Positions 45,339 to 55,758 of a DNA stretch of 64,000 nt are shown here, piece by piece; the first letter of the stretch is position 1, and the number at the start of each line of letters is the position of its first letter. The notes below the pieces were generated by a model. The model ran no database searches, was not told the origin of the DNA, and saw only the letters and a program-made list of their open reading frames with translations. The stretch is from Schistocerca nitens (taxonomy: Eukaryota > Arthropoda > Insecta > Orthoptera > Acrididae): positions 347,086,650 through 347,150,649 of the forward strand of contig NC_064619.1 in NCBI RefSeq assembly GCF_023898315.1, in the 5' to 3' direction. The position numbers and the translations under genes are program-made.

Positions 45339-45536
45339 GGTGCCGGCCGCGGTGGTGTCGCGGTTCTAGGCGCTCAGTCCGGAACCGCGCGACTGCTACG
45401 GTCGCAGGTTCGAATCCTGCCTCGGGCATGGATGTGTGTGATGTCCTTAGGTTAGTTAGGTTTACGTAGTTTTAATTTCTAGGGGACTGATGACCACAGA
45501 TGTTAAGTCCCATAGTGCTCAGAGCCATTTGAACCA
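45339..45536 (+). mobile_element. tRNA-derived SINE (first family), 8-bp target duplication
   Basis: The head gccggccgcggtgg ... ggttcgaatcctgcctcggg and the common body end in gctcagagccatttgaacca. tctcccag flanks it at 45331-45338 and 45537-45544. Confidence 0.92.
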
Positions 45537-45716
45537 TCTCCCAGTGTATACGTTCCACGGATCTATATTTGCATTACTTATTTATTTATTTTAGTAATTA
45601 TGTGATTATAATTAGCAAATCTTTACAAATGAAAATGCTGTAAAACAAAATGTTGCAATACAAATGTGATTCAAAGTATGAAGTAAGATACCTTGCTCTA
45701 CTTCAGTGAAAAGGAT

Positions 45717-45940
45717 ACCGAGCGAGGTGGCACCGTGGTTAGCACACTGGACTCGCATTCGGGAGGACGACGGTTCAATCCCGCGTCCGGCCATCCTGAT
45801 TTAGGTTTTCCGTGATTTCCCTAAATCGCTCCAGGCAAATGCCGGGATGGTTCCTTTGAAAGGGCACGGCCGACTTCCTTCCCTAATTCTATGAGACCGA
45901 TGACCTCGCTGTTTGGTCTCTTCCCTCAAACAATCCAATC
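45717..45940 (+). mobile_element. tRNA-derived SINE (fourth family), 13-bp target duplication
   Basis: The head has gcgaggtggcaccgtggtta (A box region) and a B box ggttcaatccc. The body contains ccctaaatcgctccaggcaa and tgagaccgatgacctcgctg. cagtgaaaaggat flanks it at 45704-45716 and 45941-45953. Confidence 0.93.
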
Positions 45941-46419
45941 CAGTGAAAAGGATCTTTCTTCAAGATATGGTGCTGCTGGAGTTTTCTTGTCCACTAACGT
46001 GCTCTATGTCCATCAGTACCGTCTAAAATACCTTCATCAAACTCGTGCAGCATTGTTAATGCCTCAATCAAAGCAGCGCTCCTGGAATCAGATAATCGCT
46101 TTCCTTTTCCTTTGTCACATTTTGCAGGTCAGGTCATTCCGTCTTCGTCGTAAATTAAAATGAGCCTAACACTCTCAAGCTAGCGGGAGGGTTTACGAAA
46201 ACGCTGCGTAATTAGTTTCCCAAGAGGTTACGGTACCTTGGCGTGCGAGAAAGAGCGGTGTGTGCGTTTTGCACTTACCACCAGTAAGCAAGTTCCACCT
46301 TCTCCCATTCGTCGAAGACGTAATCGAGTGTCATTCTCTTGAACTATATTTGGCGAAGAGAAAGTAACAGATCCTGACACAGAAGGAGCCGAGGCTCAAA
46401 CGCGTCAGGTGGAACATGT

Positions 46420-49025
46420 AAGAAACATACTGAGGTCTTCTATGTCAGTCGCCAAACGCAGGACGAAGATAGGCAAGTGAAGTGATATTCTTCAGTGTCC
46501 AGGAGGCGACAGTCGAGGCAAAGTGGGGAGTCCGTTAATCCGAAGCGTGGAGCCGGTGTCTCCTCCCATACGTTTTGTTGCTGGCTTGATACCACGTTGC
46601 ACGCACGGTGGTTGGCAGAAAGTGGCGGGGCATCTTTTTCCACGCTCGTGGCAAATTGACAGTTGGGTACTTGGTTTCTACCACGGTACCGCCCGCAGAA
46701 GGGTGGTGTAAATATCTGTCGCCTTGGGCGGACGGATTGTGGGGAGATTCGAGGCCACATAGCTGTAGTTCAGGTTGAGTGTCGAAACATGAAAGAGCTG
46801 TGACGCGACGTGTGCAACAGACACGAGCGGGACGTGAGAGACTGGCATCGGTACGTCTAGTAGACGACCCGTGAGGGAGGCTTGTTGACTGGTCCATCAT
46901 TTCCACATAATGATCGTACAAAGGGCAGCTGCCCGTCATCGGACATTAACCAGTCCAAGCCCTCCATTGTGTATGGGGAAGATGAGAGTGGCATAACATA
47001 CTTCAAATGTGTGTCCTGTGGGTAGAAAATAATCGAAAGCCGCGTGAAGTCTGCGACCTATCGCCTCTGGTAGGGCGAGAATCTGTGCCACGTGATTTAG
47101 CTTTGATGACACGTAGAGGTTCACGTATTCCGCACTTGCAGCTGGTTCAAGTCCCGGAACAGGTCTTCAATCCGTAGTAACTGCGGATAGTTTTCTGCGG
47201 CTGTTCCGCGGACATCCTTCGTAAATGTGACTCCGAAGTAGCTCAGTTCAGTGACTGGCAGGAGGTGGCGACAGCGCCCGGCCGACGACTGCACCCAATA
47301 TTCAGCGCCGTCGACTTGTTGACGTTCGGAAGACTGCCCGCAAACAGTCCATATCCTCGACCCAGTTTACTATGCAGCGGACTTCATAGGCGGAACGAAC
47401 CAGCAGTTGCAGGCATTCGGCGTATGGCCAATAGGAGAAGGTGATGTCAGACAGAGTGATGCCAAATAGCCTATGGTTGGGACACCCGAGCACGATTGTA
47501 TAAAGATAGAAAGGGGGCAGCCCTGTCGTAGAGACTTATTGATGGGTATTGGAACAACAGTTAACGTAAGGCCCTGATGAAGGCTAGCTGCAACGCTGGC
47601 CGAAACGTTGGCGCATTTTAAATTATGACGATGCGGTCTGATACCCTGAAGAATTTTATTGAAGAAGACAATGGCCGCGGAAGCCTACGCTTACATACAA
47701 CAGTTCATCCGTTGACCGGGCCCTGAGAGCTGGCTGTTGCGAGAAGGCGCCGCAGGGTGGGAGGAAATCAGGTGGGAGGAAATCCTATATGGTCCATCAC
47801 CTGTAGGAGGAAGTTACAGTACACCCTAGCAAAGGCCCTACTGAAATCGAGGGAGACGATAGCCGCTTGTGGGCGGCATGCTGAGGCGATGGTTGTCATG
47901 TCCCTGCAGTCGCCAGTGGACTCTCACTCTGCGACGTCTGTTCTAGGACGAGAATCACTGGCAAAGGCTTCTTAATAGGGGATGCTAAAAACCTGACAAA
48001 GATCTTGTTGTCGGCGTTCGACCTTGTAGGTGTGCGATAGTCATTGACCGGTCGCCCACCTGCTTGCTTGTTTCCTGGTATGAGAAGACCTTCGACGAAG
48101 GAAGGCGGTAAAGTGCAGTCCTGGTACGTGATTTCTCAGAACCTTGTAACCCAGCGTGGCATCGAGATGTCACGGAAGGTCCGGTAAAACTCGAGTGGCA
48201 ATCCATCGAGCCCAGGGATCTGGTTGACCACATGTTCATCCAAGGCGTTGTCCGCCTCTTCGAACGAGAATGATCCTCCATGGTTTTCACTATGGTTGCT
48301 TCGGTCGCATGGTAGCAACCTTCTTGCGTTGCAAAGCGTTTGATCAACTGCCGGCGGTGTCGGCGCTTGTTTGTCACATTGTGGTGCATGGCGGGGACCT
48401 CTCCTGCTGCTCAGTCGTGTCGTCGCGAGCGGACAAGGCACATTCTATGCGGCGCTTCGTTAACGACATTATGTGAGCTTTGATTCGGTGTCGTTCTCGT
48501 TGTCTGTTCGGCAATGTGGGTAGCGCCGCCACGACGTCTGTCACCGGGAGCTCAAAAGGTAGTTAAAATAGCGTTTATTGTGCAGTCCCAAAGCAGAATG
48601 AGCAATCTTGACTTAGCCAACATTTCCGTCAGCGTGGCAGAAGCGTATTACTTGTTTCATGTCTCTAAAACCCTGTCGCACGTTCCGTCTTTAGTAAGCT
48701 TCGCATAGACCGTATTACTTACGATCGGGAGGTGGATGCTGACAATGTCGCCAGCCGGGACCTTGGCCTATTCCTTTAAAAGGCTCTCGTCATCGAGTGT
48801 TTTTGGTCTAGCAGAGTCGTTTCTAAAAGTGAACCTCTACGTTGCTTTCCGGTATTGATTCTCCGTGATCTTGTCGCTCTACGTCGTCGCATTGGTGTCG
48901 GCAGAACAAAGTAAACAAGACGAGCGGGCCCACACTGCAGGCGGAAACACACAGCACATCCACTCTGCTAGGCCGTTACAGCCGTACTGTGACCACACAG
49001 CCATTGAAGCAGATGTCGTCGTTGT
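46420..49025 (-). pseudogene. Tx1/L1-like LINE, copy 1, with large internal deletion
   Basis: The minus strand from 49025 starts with the leader and ORF1 start as in copy 2 (shared gtttctaaaa and gcaggcggaaacac). At about 48510-48540 it jumps directly into the region between endonuclease and RT, so about 1.9 kb (most of ORF1 and the endonuclease) are missing relative to copy 2. RT blocks follow out of phase: EEADNALDEHVVNQIPGLDG, then SLDFSRAF (motif A) near 47850. The C-terminal region shows SSKLNHVAQILALPEAIGRR and FPIHNGGLGLVNVR (46936-47124), and DSPLCLDCRLLDTEEYHFTC near 46480-46530, a cysteine-rich C-terminus. A 134-bp insertion lies at 47563-47696. Many stops. Confidence 0.75.
47563..47696 (+). 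mobile_element. 134-bp insertion with 9-bp target duplication and hammerhead-like core
   Basis: acaacagtt flanks the insertion at 47554-47562 and 47697-47705. Inside is CTGATGA (47574-47580), a 7-bp stem GGCTAGC/GCTGGCC closed by a 6-nt loop (47582-47601), and GAAAC (47602-47606), which is the spacing of a hammerhead ribozyme core. I could not find a convincing stem I with a cleavage triplet, so ribozyme activity is not established. It resembles a short, 5'-truncated retroelement end. Confidence 0.55.
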
Positions 49026-49030
49026 AGTAA

Positions 49031-49300
49031 TTCTATCGACGTGGAATTCTTATATTTCAACAGTGCCTATGTGCTCGAATACTGATTTTCAAAAGAAATG
49101 GTACGATGGGTTAAACTGCAATAAATCTCGACACATACTGTATCGTATTTATTATATTGCTTCTGTCTGACGATATAAATACAAAGCTGAAGCGCCACAG
49201 ACCGAAAGAACTGTGAACACCGATACTTCTGAACATGAGCATGCAAAATCCTCTCTTCTTGGACTCTAAATTACTCGGACTGGTCAATACTTTTGCCTCT
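49031..49300 (+). repeat. Repeat X, copy 2
   Basis: Same orientation as 32797-33056 and about 75% similar. Its tttgcctct end abuts an RTE-like LINE, here the 5' half on the minus strand. Its other end adjoins the leader of Tx1-like copy 1. Confidence 0.65.
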
Positions 49301-50464
49301 CATTGTGTATATTACCCGTCCTTCATTATAGCTTACCCATATTTTTCTCAGAAGTTTGAACATCATGCGCAATTTGACGTTGTCGAACGCTTTTCCCAGG
49401 TCAAAAAATCCTAAGAACATGTCTTGATTACATTATCGTAACGCCAGAATTGCCTCTCTGGTATTTTACCTTTCCTAATGCCAAACTGACGTCATCTAAC
49501 ACATCCTCAAGTTTCTTTTCCATTCTTCTGCATATTATTCTTGTCAGCAACTTGGATGCGTGAGCCGCTGAGCTGACTGTGCTACAATTCTCGGCTCTTG
49601 CAATCTTCGGTAAAGTCAAATTCATGCGTTCTTCACACCAACGTGATTAATCGTTTTATTGCACCCCCCCCCCTCCCCCAATGGGTTTAGAAATTCTGAT
49701 GGAATGTTATCCATCCCTTCTGCCTTATTCAGTCATACGTCTCCACAAAGCTCATTCAAATTCTGATTCTAATATTGGATTCCAAACCCCTTCTATGTCG
49801 ACTACTATTTCTTTTCTTGTCACGACATCAGACAAGCCTCCCCCCTCATAGAGGCCTTGAATGCACTCCTTCCACCTATTCGCTCTCTCCTCTGCATTTA
49901 ACACCGGAATTCCTTTTGCAGTCTTAATGTTACCACCTCTGATCTTAATTTCACTGAAGATTGTTTCGACAGTTCCTATGTTCTGAGTAAGTCCTTTCAA
50001 CAATCATTTCTTTTATGACTCCTTCACATTTTTCGTGCAGCCATTTCGTCGTAGCTTCCCTGCACTTCCTATTTATTTCATTAGTAAGTATCTTGTATTT
50101 CTGTATTTCTCAATTTCCGTGAACATTTTTGTACTTCCTTTTTTCATCGATCAGCTATTTCATCTGTTATGCCAGGTTTCTTCGTTGCTGCCTTCCATAT
50201 ACCTACGGTTTCTTTCCAACTTCTGTGATTTTTCTCTATAGAGATGTCCAGTCCTCTTCAACTAAACTGCCTACTGAACTACTCCTTATCCAGAGCTTCA
50301 AACGTATCTCTTCATTCCTTAGTACTTCCGTATCCCACTTCTCGGGGCACTGATTCTTGCTGAATAGTCTGTTAAACTCCGGCCAGCTCTTCTTCTTTTT
50401 TGCTAAATAGTGATCTGAGTCTGTATCTGCTCCCGGGTACGTCTTATAATGCCGTATCTGATTT
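49301..50464 (-). pseudogene. RTE-like LINE (family A, copy 3), 5' half of ORF2 only
   Basis: On the minus strand the sequence starts at about 50464 in the last part of the endonuclease (YPGADTDSDH), runs through the linker (ADRWKECIQGLYEGG, LNAEERA) and RT up to FDNVK (motif A), and ends at the GRVIYT block at 49301. C-rich runs near 49664-49678 reflect an expanded G tract. Several stops and deletions. It stops exactly where the inverted 3' half at 33057 begins. Confidence 0.8.
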
Positions 50465-50498
50465 TTAGTCGACGTTTAACTCTGTAAGTGGTCGATAG

Positions 50499-51616
50499 CA
50501 ACACCGACTCAAAGGAAGGCCTCGGCGCTTGTTGGTGACGTCACGGCGGCTAGGCACGGCGAACGCCAGGTCTTTTGCAGGCAGAAAAGCCTGCGCGTGC
50601 TTATCACTGTAAATCTCTTATTTTCGGACTAAATGTTTGGTATTGTTTTGGATTCTGCAGTTTTATTTAGATGGAAGATTTTCTTACTATCGTAAAGCTA
50701 CAAATGAAGATCATAGTTCTGTATTACTGAATCCTGTCGAAACAAACGTAGATCAATATGGGAAGATGCTTTGCCCCATTGAAAGCTTCGGAAATTTTAC
50801 ATTCAAGTAACTATATTTACTTGATCCATTTTGCCATCGAAACTTACCCCAACCCCCTTACAATTAACTTGTTTCTTTTATTTATTTATTTATTTTCGTT
50901 TGACATTGTCACTGGAAATGTGAACTAATTTACATGTGTAAATGTCCAACTGTCGCCAGTCATTAGATTACAGTCGTTTTCAACGAAATAAATTCTAAAC
51001 AGGAAACAAAATAGCTTCATACATCGAAAATACTGCTGAGCTTAAACTTTTTTAAACATGCACATTAGGAAAGATAAATATTCCCCTCTTGCAACTGAAA
51101 GGAGGAACTTTATAAGATAAATAAATTTTATTTCTTCTGTCCCCCACCTCCTCCCCCAACGTGTACAATCACAAGATATTTCAATAACATTCAGTGCTCC
51201 TCACCCCATAGTCAACCAAGATACCTAAAGAAGAGCACCAATATGTTCACAGTTTCTTGTAAAAGCAACCCAGTACAAAAGTAACTTCCTCAGATTTACA
51301 AATAAGATTAAGAAGCACGAATTCTGTTGCTGCTACCAGGAAGTTGTTTTTGTATGTCAATCCTTAAAACAGGTGGAAATTTAAGTTCAGGAGTACACTA
51401 TTTGTTAAGAAGTGTAATGAATTGCTCAATTAATTGATTGCAGAAATCTCTCAGAACAATGTGTGTTGGTCAACTACCGCCAATAGTTTCACATTTTCCT
51501 GTCAGAGAGGGAGACACCACCATTATGAGTATGCCTGCAACAGACCTGGCGTTCGTCGTGCCTAGCTGACGTGACGTCACCAACAAGCGCCGAGGCCTTC
51601 CTTTGAGTCGGTGTTG
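50499..51616. mobile_element. Non-autonomous DNA element with 80-bp terminal inverted repeats (1118 bp)
   Basis: The ends 50499-50579 and 51536-51616 are inverted copies with a handful of mismatches, beginning caacaccgactcaaagg and containing the palindrome ggtgacgtcac. cgatag occurs just outside both ends (50493-50498 and 51618-51623, one base offset on the right). The empty site reads through as Tx1-like LINE, as seen in copy 1 near 48030. The interior is AT-rich and non-coding. Superfamily not recognised. Confidence 0.8.
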
Positions 51617-51617
51617 A

Positions 51618-53130
51618 CGATAGTCACTGACCGACTGCTGTCCTGCTGGCTTGGTACTGGCATGAGAACTCCTTCGACGAAGCAACGCGGTATTGTACAG
51701 TCCGGGGAAATGAGTTCTCGGAACTGTAACCCAGCGGGTCATTGTGATGTCACCGAAGATCCGGTAAAACTCGTCTGGTAATCCATCGGGTCCTGGAGGC
51801 TTATTGACCGTACATTTGTCGAAGACGTCCCCCTACCTCCTCAGACGAGATTAATGCCGTCGCCGTTGCCCTTCTGATAGTGTCCTGTTATAAAGCTTCT
51901 GCAGTGATCGTGTCGTCTACGGCCCAGACCTGGTAAAAATGACGACAATGATCCTCCATGGCTTCCACTATGGTTGCTTGGTTCGTACAGGAGCGACCTG
52001 CTTGCGTAGTAAGGCATGTGATTGACTGTCAACGATGTCGGTGGTTGTTCGTCACAATGTGGTGCAAGGCGTAGACCTCTCCTGCTGTTGGGTCTTTTTA
52101 TCGTGGAGCGGATAAGGCACCTTCTAAGCAGCGCTTCGTCAACGACGATATGCGATCCTGATTCTGTGTCGTTCTCGTTGCCTTTCTGGCGATGGGGTAG
52201 AGCGGCAAGGTCCCTGAGCACCGCATAGTAAAAGTCTAGGAGCTTCCGGTGCCACGCAGCCGTCCTTGACAAACTGCATAAGTGTCTTGCGGATTGCCTG
52301 TTTGGCGCAGAGGTGCCACCATGTCAATGTCGAGTAGTATCGGGAGTGACGTCGTTCGCAGTCGGCCCGCAGTACGGAGACCAGCTGATGGCAGCCCGGG
52401 TTCTGGAGGTGCGATAAACTCACTTTTCAAAGTCTGTTACTGTGCAAGACTTGTTGAGGGTGGACATGCGTCATGCAGATATAGCCACTGTGATTACAGA
52501 AGGCCATTGTTCGGAGGCCAACACTCTCTACGTAAAACTTCTTTGACACAAATAAGCGATCCAGTCTGCTCGCCGAATGACTGGTAAGATGCGTGTGTCC
52601 AGAGCTGTCGCCGTGTATCTTTTCTCACGTGTCGCACATGTGAGGATCTTGAATAACCATACTCAATTCTGGGCAAGGCGGAATTTGGTCCTTGGGATGC
52701 AGAATACATTTAAAATCACCTGTGAAGACGACGTGTTGGTACCGTCCCAGGAAAAGGGGGAAAATGTCAACGGACTAGAACTTCGTCTGGTTATGACGTT
52801 TGGTGGTGCACGACGCTGCCAAACATTAATGAATCAGGTGTCAAATGCCGTGACGATTAATCCTCGTGATGCGTGATGTCGGTGGCTTTTGATATTGTTA
52901 CGCACTATAATCACCACGCTGGTATTGTGGGTCCACCAGGCACCACGTACGTTGTGTAGCAATAAAAGTTCTGGAGTGCTGTCGTTTGCACTTCCTTGAG
53001 GAGGGCAAAGTCGACGCCTATGGCTGGAATTGTTTCTCTCAGAAGGTGGGTCTTGGCAGGAGAGCTAATTTTATTGATATTCATTGTGGCCTGTCGGTAA
53101 GTCTGATGATGTGGTAGTTGGGCAGGGTTA
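51618..53130 (-). pseudogene. Tx1/L1-like ORF2, endonuclease to RT N-terminus, broken
   Basis: The endonuclease start is clear: MNINKISSPAKTHLLRETIP followed by DFALLKEVQTTAL, the conserved LQEV block with Lys for Gln (about 53085-52990). A later endonuclease piece has ALPRIEYGYSRSSHV (about 52670). Then come ARQAI-type linker blocks (52423-52139) and the RT start with FYYAVLRDLAA and a poorly preserved GPDGLPxEFY block near 51790. Frames change several times. Motifs A-C are not in this copy. Confidence 0.65.
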
Positions 53131-53467
53131 TGTATGGTGATGGTGGACGTTTCGAGTGACGTAACATCCCTCGGACAGCGGCCCTCCCTTTGTTGTTCAG
53201 ACCTCAGTGGGCCCCCGATCGCGATCCTGCTGAATCTCGACGTCCTCGGCCCATGATTTGGGCGTGAAGTCTGTTCACGTTCCATAATACCGTGGTAGAG
53301 GGATCGAGCGGCTTCGCAGCCTGCGCTGGAACCTTCCTGACGATCAATGTTCGCCGCATAGGTCTGGCAGACGGACATTTCTATCCCCGCTGTCCGTTCT
53401 TCAGTGGTGGAGGCAGTGGAAATGCTGTCAGCCTCATGGTCGGCTTCCACGGGATCAGTTCGTCTTC

Positions 53468-54178
53468 CTACTGCGAATGGGAATTGCTGTGTTCCGACGT
53501 TTTCCTTGTCCGATGTGTGTGGCCTTCCACGTCGGACGATGGCATTGACTCACGCCCCACCGGCACAAAGGCTTCTGTTGGTACGATAAGTGCATCGATT
53601 GCCATCCTGCTGGCGGCCGTGTCTGCAGTGGCCGATGTTATCGATGGCGCTGGACGGAGTTCCGCCACTGGCAGTCTGACTGATCGGGACGGTGTAGGTC
53701 TGTGGCGGGTCGCTCCGGTACTGCAACGTCGGTCTATTGCGTCTGGATAGAAGAGAAAATCGTGAAAGGCACCACGTATTTTACTGGGAGGATTGCCGGA
53801 TTCAGTGGAGGTGCCACGTCCGGCGGTGGCAGTTGTGTGATCCGACGTCGGTAAGTGACCTCCTTTGCCGCATCTGGGACACGTTTTAGGCTGGCCGTCT
53901 TGAATAACTATGGCTCCCAGCCTACGACCTGAAGGTATGATGGTATGTGCCATCGGTGTTCAATGCGCACATGGCGTACTCCTTTGAGGACTGGTCCACT
54001 TTTCTGCCATCTGTTCGTGTACTGCACCATAGCGGCGGAGCGCCGCCACGACATCTGCTGCCGGAAGTTCGAAGGTTAGTTTGAATATGCCTATAGTGCA
54101 CGGTCCCAGTCCGGAACGACCAATCTCGACGTTTCCAACGCTTTCATCTGCGTGGCAGAAGCGTAGTCCTTGTTTCAT
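53468..54178 (-). pseudogene. Tx1/L1-like ORF1 with zinc-knuckle motif
   Basis: The first block (54178-53960) reads GLRFCHADESVGNVEIGRS and FELPAADVVAALRRYGAV, an RRM-like region used by such ORF1 proteins. After a frame change, 53953-53468 gives a CPRCGKGGH knuckle (residues about 22-30 of that frame) and a Ser/Pro/Thr-rich tail. This is the nucleic-acid-binding partner protein of the LINE. It is broken by at least one frameshift. Confidence 0.6.
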
Positions 54179-54530
54179 GTCTCGAAGAACCCTGTCGCAT
54201 GTAGCGTCGTTAAGAAGTTTTGCCTAGACCGTGTTACTTACGATCGAAAAGTGGATGCCGACGATGTCAGCAGCTGGGATCCTGGCTTCCTCCTTCAAAA
54301 AACTCTCAACATGGAGAACTTTTGGTCTAGCAAAATCGTTTCTAAAAGAGAATATCAACGCCGATTTTCGGTATTGATTCGCCATGATCTTGTTGCGTTA
54401 CGGCGTCTCGTTAATGTCGACAGAAGGAAGTAAACAAGGCGAGGGGCCCTCGCTGCAGGCGGAAACACTCTGCACGTCAGCTCATCTAGGCCGCTAAGCC
54501 CGTACTGTCCTAGACCACGAGTATATTTGC

Positions 54531-55526
54531 CTGGTGTACACCAGCGCTTTAATGCCCATGTTGTACTTAAGGAACTGACGATTAGATCATCGTAATGTTG
54601 AAAGCAGGTTAGCGCAATAATTTATATTTGTATAAGTTAGAGCATAAATCGCATAAATCCCGTGATATCTGTAATATCGACAAATCAGGGTGATTAAGGT
54701 TTAAATCAAATAAGGGCGTACCGAAAATTATTCACAACTTTGTAAATGGTGGCCTTGCAGAATTGAGTGTTTTAAGAAAAAAATTATAATCAATAATTAA
54801 TGTATCACAGAAGAGTCACGTAAACGGAAACATGTGCGTACAAAGTTCGTCTAACACTCCGTTAATCACGTAATTAGCAAGCAAACACTAACTTGGACAG
54901 CACATTTCTGACTATTATTCGCGACATTAAGGCAAAATTCATATCCTAGATAATCGCTTCGATAATAGAAGTCCTTCACATGCGAGTCTCAATATTAACT
55001 GTAGCATAGTTCTCAGCTGCCTCGTCCCCCCCCCCTCCCCCCCCAAAAAAAGTAAATTAAAGTGTGTACTGAAGCACAGACCCAATCACCGAAAACCACT
55101 GTTAAATATTCTAAGTCAGTTGAAAAAAGTATGATTGTACGCTCATCCAGAACTACATTAAATACAACGAGAAGTTGAAAGATTTAAGGAGCTTGGTGGC
55201 TTCTGAACTAAGTGCTTCCGTCGGTACAGTACCATTTGCAAAAGACGGAAACCTCCAGTGATGACAGGCAACCAACACAAGGCCCCGTTCGTGCTGCTAC
55301 TGGCTCTGAAATACTTTCAGAGACGACAAACACTACTGATTCCTAGTTAAATATTGAAACAACAATCACCAACCAAGCTAAGGCTATTTGTATATACACA
55401 CAAAGTTTTAGGATACGCTCATAATTACTACAATTACTTTGCGACCCCTCATAACAAAAGCTATACAATAGTGCACTATAACCAAAATTCCTAAACAGAC
55501 TTACATGTAGTTTTACGGTATGAAAC
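54531..55526. other. No recognisable gene
   Basis: AT-rich sequence with a C-run/A-run low-complexity tract at about 55027-55050; no frames of note. Confidence 0.5.
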
Positions 55527-55538
55527 AGTTACGTCAGA

Positions 55539-55746
55539 GTCCGCAGCTCGTGGTCGTGCGGTAGCGTTCTCGCTTCCCACGCCCGGGTTCCCGGATTGGA
55601 TTCCCGGCTGGGTCAGGGATTTTCTCTGCCTCGTGATGACTGGGTGCTGTGTGCTGTCCTTAGGTTAGTTAGGTTTAAGTAGTTCTAAGTTCTAGGGTAC
55701 TGATGACCATAGATGTTAAGTCCCATAGTGCTCAGAGCCATTTTTT
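55539..55746 (+). mobile_element. SINE with a different tRNA-like head but the first-family tail, 12-bp target duplication
   Basis: The head (cgcagctcgtggtcgtgcgg, then a B-box-like region before cccggctgggtcagggattt) differs from the first family. From about 55655 the sequence gtccttaggttagttaggtt to gctcagagccattt is the first-family tail. agttacgtcaga flanks it at 55527-55538 and 55747-55758. Confidence 0.9.
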
Positions 55747-55758
55747 AGTTACGTCAGA

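Larger units (their letters stand above)
50465..54530 (-). mobile_element. Tx1/L1-like LINE, copy 2, interrupted by a TIR element
   Basis: The leader and ORF1 start lie at about 54530-54060, ORF1 at about 54178-53468, endonuclease at about 53130-52500 and RT N-terminus at about 52270-51620, all on the minus strand. After the TIR element (50499-51616) a further 30 bp or so of the same LINE precede the RTE fragment at 50464. The rest of RT and the 3' end are absent. Copy 1 (46420-49025) supplies the missing C-terminal part and shows the family relationship. Confidence 0.72.

Noticed and set aside
45339..45420. Possible genuine tRNA gene
   Set aside because: The A and B boxes belong to a dispersed SINE with target duplication; there is no complete cloverleaf 3' end.
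53292..53750. 152-codon plus-strand frame
   Set aside because: It is antisense to the Tx1/L1-like ORF1 and has no motif.
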